A DNA stretch of 64,000 bases from the NCBI GenBank assembly GCA_964412555.1, contig CAYPPG010000020.1, positions 1 to 64,000 of the forward strand. Direction: 5' to 3'. The translations under genes were made by a program, and so were the position numbers. Below the pieces are notes generated by a model. That model worked only from the letters and a program-made list of their open reading frames with translations, made no database searches and had not been told where the DNA came from. This DNA is from CAYPPG01 sp964412555 (GTDB taxonomy: Bacteria; Hinthialibacterota; Hinthialibacteria; Hinthialibacterales; Hinthialibacteraceae). Below are positions 60,434 to 64,000 of this stretch, in pieces; position 1 is the stretch's first letter, and each line of letters starts with the position of its first letter.

Positions 60434-63400
60434 AGCGTTCTATTGTAGGAAGTCTATTTGTTCTTCTTTTTTTGGGGTTCTTCTTTATCCTTTTTTTAAA
60501 AGAAAAGGATGTGCCGGGTACACGTGCGCGCATCTTGTTTCTCACTTCCAATCCCGCCGCTGAGTTGATCACCAAAGCGATCGATCTTCTTTACAAAGAC
60601 CATCCGGAGATCGCTAATCGTCTTGAATTCCGGTTGCGGGCACCTTCCACGTCAACACTCGATCAACCACTTCCGCCCCATGATATGTTGATTGCCGAAG
60701 TGATCGATTCTCACTGGTTTTTGGATCATGAAGAAGCGTTCAACCAGTATCAACCATCAGAACATTCTTCATCCTATCCCTATAAACGTTACGCCATCGC
60801 GGCATTGGGCCCCGGATTAACGGAACAAAAGGTTGAATCTTTTGGTATGGTTCGCAACGATCTTCTCGAACAATACTGGGATAACGGTGCTCCCAGCCAA
60901 ATCAAAAAGATGATTGCCTATTTGCTCAGGACGCAATTCGGTTTTTTTCAATTGGAGGTGAAACCACCTGCGGCTGTGGTTGAGCAAGGGCTGATTATTC
61001 CTCACGAATTTGGTTTCCGAGTTGCAGAATCATGGGAGGAATGGGAAGAAAGCATGAAGCCCAATCCGTCCATTCCCAAAGTGGCTGTGTTGGAATATGC
61101 CACGCGGGTGCGGCGTGAAAACATCGCGATTCCCCGCGCAATCGCTCAAGAAATTTTCCGCCAGGGCATGCAGCCTGTCATCCTTTTTGCCACCAAAGGC
61201 AGCAGAGCGGTACAAGACTTTTTGATCGATGAAGAAGAGAAAAGTCGGGTTGATGCGGTTGTCTCCCTGCATTTCAAATTTACCGATGATGGAGCCATTG
61301 AAGCGTTAAGCAAACTTGACGTTCCTGTCATCAATGGCATTCAAGTGTACGGTAGAACAGTGGAAGAATGGAAGCGTTCAACGCAGGGATTGACGACTTC
61401 GGAAGTGGCGTTTCAACTGGCTGTTCCTGAACTAGCCGGTCTTTCTCCGCCGAATGTCGTTGGCGGCGTTGATAACCGCCGCAGCAATATTTCCTACATC
61501 ACGGTTGCCGAGCGAGCCGAAAGAGCGGTTGGCCGCGCCTACAAGTGGATTGATCTCCAAAGAACATCTCCTCAAAACCGCCGTGTCGCGATTCTGTATT
61601 GGAATTATCCTCCAGGGAAACAAAACGTCGGGGCGAGTTATTTGAACGTTGTCCGCAGCATTCCGGTCATGTTGCGCCATTTGCGAAAAGAAGGTTATCG
61701 TGTTGAGGATGTGGATTTAGACGATCAACGCGCCATTGAAAAACTCATTCTTCAAAGGGGAAGGAACATCGGCAATTGGGCGCCGGGTGAACTGGACCGC
61801 CTGATTCAAATGGGTACCATCGATCTCGTTTCCGTATCACAATATAAAGAATGGCTTGCTGAACTGCCACGAGATTTCCGTGAACAACTGATCAATTTTT
61901 GGGGGCCGCCGGATGACGCCGATATCATGGCGAAGGAGATCGACGGCGAACTTCATTTTGTGCTCCCTACGATTCGGTTGGGAAATATCGTTCTCATGCC
62001 TCAGCCTGACCGGGCACGCACCCAGAATCTCGCGATGTTGTATCAATCTCAAGAACTGCCTCCTCATCATCAATACCTCGCTGCGTATTTGTGGCTACAA
62101 CATGTGTACAAAGCCCATGCCGTTATCCACACCGGAACTCATGGAACTCACGAATGGATGTCGGGCAAGGAATCCGGTCTATCGGGAAGCGATCCCGGTG
62201 AGGTGCTCGCTGGAACATTGCCGATCCTTTACCCATACATTGTCGATGACGTCGGTGAGGGGATCGTCGCCAAGCGCCGAGGGATGTCCACCGTTGTCGA
62301 TCATCTAACTCCTGCGCTGGGGGAGGGCGGACTTCCACCTGAACTCAAAATTCTATTGGACTTGATCCAGGAATGGCGCAATGCCCAAAGCAAGGATCCA
62401 CAATCGACAAAAAAAATCGCGAAAGACATCGAAGAGGAAGTGGTCAAACGCGGTATTCATTTGGATCTGCAAGATAGGGGATGGTCTGAAACGGAACTAA
62501 AAAACGAAGCGGCATTCCCCGACCGTGCCGCCACGTTGGAAGATTATATCAACCAGATTCGAGTTCAATCGGTTCCATTTGGATTGCATACGTTCGGCAT
62601 TTCTCCCGGCGGAGAAAAATTGGAGAACTTTACTGACCTGATTGTCAAAGGCAACGATGAATCCGAGCGGGAAACGTACCGAAACGATTTGATCCAGAGC
62701 GGAACGCAAGAACTGATCAGTTTGGCGCATGGATTGGATGGCGGCTACGTGAAACCCGGCCCCGGTAACGATCCTGTTTTGAATCCTAAAGCGATCCCTA
62801 CAGGGAAAAATTTTTATACATTCGATCCAAGAATAATCCCCACGGAACGTTCGGAGAAGCTGGGCACAAAATTGGCGGAAGAATTGGTCCAAAACCACGT
62901 ATCCCAGCATGGAGAATACCCCCAGAAAATCGCGCTTCAGCTGTGGGGCGTGGAAACCATTCGTCACATGGGAGTACAAGAGGCACAGGGATTGGCGTTG
63001 CTAGGTGTCAAAGCCGTTCGTGACGATCGCGGACGGATCAAAAATTTAGAATTAATACCAAGGGAAGAATTGGGGCGACCTCGGGTGGATGTTGTCTTCC
63101 ATGCCACCAGTTTGTACCGGGATACGTTTCCCATGTTGTTTGAGGTGATTGACAGGGCAGTAAACTTGACGGCCTCATCTCCTGAAGAAGATAATCCCAT
63201 CCGGCAACATGCTCAGGATTTAGAACAACATTTAATCGAAGAAGGCATTTCTGAGGAGCAAGCGAAAATTCGCAGCCTGGTTCGTATCTTTGCCGAACCC
63301 ACAGGCAAGCATGATAGCAAAATCTATGCGATGACCGCTTCCAGCGGCAGTTGGGATCAAGAAGAACAAGTGGGAAACAATTACATCCGCCGCATGGGGC

Positions 63401-64000
63401 ATGGTTACGGGGGCGGTATTTGGGGGCAGCCCATGGAACGCGAATTTCGCGACGCCTTGAGCAAAACCGATGTTATCGCGCATACCTGCGCATCCAAAAT
63501 CTACGGAGTTCTCGATAACGACGATTTCTTTTCCTATGGAGGCAGTATTGCCTTAGGAGTGCGCACGGTGGATGGTGGGGAAAGCCCACCGTTCTTTGTG
63601 ACCGATCTTCGCACCCCTGGCTATGAAAAACAAGAAACGCTGGAACGCTTCTTGGGGCAGGAATTCCGGTCGCGCTATCTCAATCCGGATTTCGCCCAAG
63701 GAATGATGGATGAAGGATACGCCGGCGCACGGTTTATCTGGACCGGGTCAGAATACCTTTGGGGTTGGCAAGTGGTCTACCCCGAGACGGTAGATGGTGC
63801 GAAGTGGACAGAACTCTATGAAGTTTGGATGAAAGACCGTTATGATTTGCAAATCGATGAATTCTTTGACGAACATAATCCACACGCCAAACAAGGAATC
63901 GCTTCGCGTATGCTCGAAGTTGTTCGCAAAGGCTATTGGGATGCGCCGCAGGAAATCGTGGACGAGTTGACTAAAATCTATGTGGAACAGGTCGCGAAGC
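60430..64000 (+). CDS. Membrane-anchored CobN/HmuS-like chelatase (partial, runs off the window)
   Basis: At least 1190 residues, open to the window end. An N-terminal anchor (SIVGSLFVLLFLGFFFILFL) precedes the CobN/BchH-type domains: HTGTHGTHEWMSGKESGLSG near 560, where classical CobN has GTHGTLEWLPGK, then YIVDDVGEGIVAKRRG, PFGLHTFGISPGGEKLENFT, IALQLWGVETIRHMGVQEAQ and MGHGYGGGIWGQPMEREF. Classical CobN is cytosolic and inserts Co into hydrogenobyrinate. Anchored relatives such as HmuS sit with MotA/ExbB-like and DUF2149 partners and act on tetrapyrroles at the membrane. No CobS or CobT gene is seen. Starts by ATGA overlap with DUF2149. Confidence 0.9.
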   Translation, partial: MKRSIVGSLFVLLFLGFFFILFLKEKDVPGTRARILFLTSNPAAELITKAIDLLYKDHPEIANRLEFRLRAPSTSTLDQPLPPHDMLIAEVIDSHWFLDHEEAFNQYQPSEHSSSYPYKRYAIAALGPGLTEQKVESFGMVRNDLLEQYWDNGAPSQIKKMIAYLLRTQFGFFQLEVKPPAAVVEQGLIIPHEFGFRVAESWEEWEESMKPNPSIPKVAVLEYATRVRRENIAIPRAIAQEIFRQGMQPVILFATKGSRAVQDFLIDEEEKSRVDAVVSLHFKFTDDGAIEALSKLDVPVINGIQVYGRTVEEWKRSTQGLTTSEVAFQLAVPELAGLSPPNVVGGVDNRRSNISYITVAERAERAVGRAYKWIDLQRTSPQNRRVAILYWNYPPGKQNVGASYLNVVRSIPVMLRHLRKEGYRVEDVDLDDQRAIEKLILQRGRNIGNWAPGELDRLIQMGTIDLVSVSQYKEWLAELPRDFREQLINFWGPPDDADIMAKEIDGELHFVLPTIRLGNIVLMPQPDRARTQNLAMLYQSQELPPHHQYLAAYLWLQHVYKAHAVIHTGTHGTHEWMSGKESGLSGSDPGEVLAGTLPILYPYIVDDVGEGIVAKRRGMSTVVDHLTPALGEGGLPPELKILLDLIQEWRNAQSKDPQSTKKIAKDIEEEVVKRGIHLDLQDRGWSETELKNEAAFPDRAATLEDYINQIRVQSVPFGLHTFGISPGGEKLENFTDLIVKGNDESERETYRNDLIQSGTQELISLAHGLDGGYVKPGPGNDPVLNPKAIPTGKNFYTFDPRIIPTERSEKLGTKLAEELVQNHVSQHGEYPQKIALQLWGVETIRHMGVQEAQGLALLGVKAVRDDRGRIKNLELIPREELGRPRVDVVFHATSLYRDTFPMLFEVIDRAVNLTASSPEEDNPIRQHAQDLEQHLIEEGISEEQAKIRSLVRIFAEPTGKHDSKIYAMTASSGSWDQEEQVGNNYIRRMGHGYGGGIWGQPMEREFRDALSKTDVIAHTCASKIYGVLDNDDFFSYGGSIALGVRTVDGGESPPFFVTDLRTPGYEKQETLERFLGQEFRSRYLNPDFAQGMMDEGYAGARFIWTGSEYLWGWQVVYPETVDGAKWTELYEVWMKDRYDLQIDEFFDEHNPHAKQGIASRMLEVVRKGYWDAPQEIVDELTKIYVEQVAK

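Overview
The window looks like a metagenome-type scaffold (it holds a run of 100 N at 47740-47839) from a Gram-negative, anaerobic or micro-aerobic bacterium of roughly even base composition. Tat-exported sulfatases, a methyltransferase/PQQ-propeller fusion, prepilin-leader proteins, a complete Na+-NQR operon and DsrMK/Hdr-type redox genes together suggest the PVC/FCB neighbourhood (Planctomycetota, Sumerlaeota, Hydrogenedentota or Kiritimatiellota-like). That placement rests on gene content alone and is tentative. No rRNA or tRNA gene was recognised.

Layout. 1-1160: a DUF433/DUF5615 toxin-antitoxin pair flanked by blocks of the same palindromic repeat. 1162-4192: FrhB-like iron-sulfur protein, an unassigned helical-barrel-like protein and a DUF218 membrane protein. 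4403-8413: muropeptide salvage genes (secreted serine hydrolase, SSS symporter, divergent anmK). 8516-13080: a MacAB-like ABC export system. 13114-17376: pyrD, a PAS membrane sensor and an SGNH-type membrane protein. 17481-20346: two Tat-exported sulfatases. 20444-25172: an accessory island with a KAP NTPase next to a NACHT-LRR protein (NLR-like architecture, putative anti-phage), DUF2442 and a RelE-type toxin-antitoxin pair. 25176-26075: a gene-free 900 bases holding an exact sigma-54 promoter match followed by a GC-rich, multi-hairpin segment that resembles HEARO/omega RNA. 26076-29929: a large exported PQQ/methyltransferase protein whose C-terminal module lies in the -1 frame after an A9 run. 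30339-37883: nqrABCDEF, apbE, a CBS protein and the tiny maturation gene nqrM. 38110-47568: metabolic and signalling genes (FAH-family hydrolase, EamA transporter, SbcD-like nuclease, histidine kinase, D-2-hydroxyacid dehydrogenase, glycosidase plus HAD phosphatase). 47711-48046: a 70-bp tandem repeat interrupted by the assembly gap. 48168-54630: a redox-regulatory operon (Rrf2, cytochrome b, DsrK/HdrD-like protein, three receiver-only regulators and a PAS kinase). 55114-57131: a decayed aminotransferase fragment and an RloA/RloB-like pair with truncated RloB. 57409-64000: a pseudopilin, a secreted propeller protein and a translationally coupled MotA/ExbB-like, DUF2149, membrane-anchored CobN-like (HmuS-type) operon that runs off the window.

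A unifying feature is a scattered set of short imperfect palindromes. Their stems differ but several share a central AGGAT/ATCCT-type loop. They sit between genes, often directly after stop codons. The strongest candidates for unusual biology are the KAP plus NACHT-LRR pair, the sigma-54-preceded structured RNA, the A9 frameshift and the anchored CobN-like operon.
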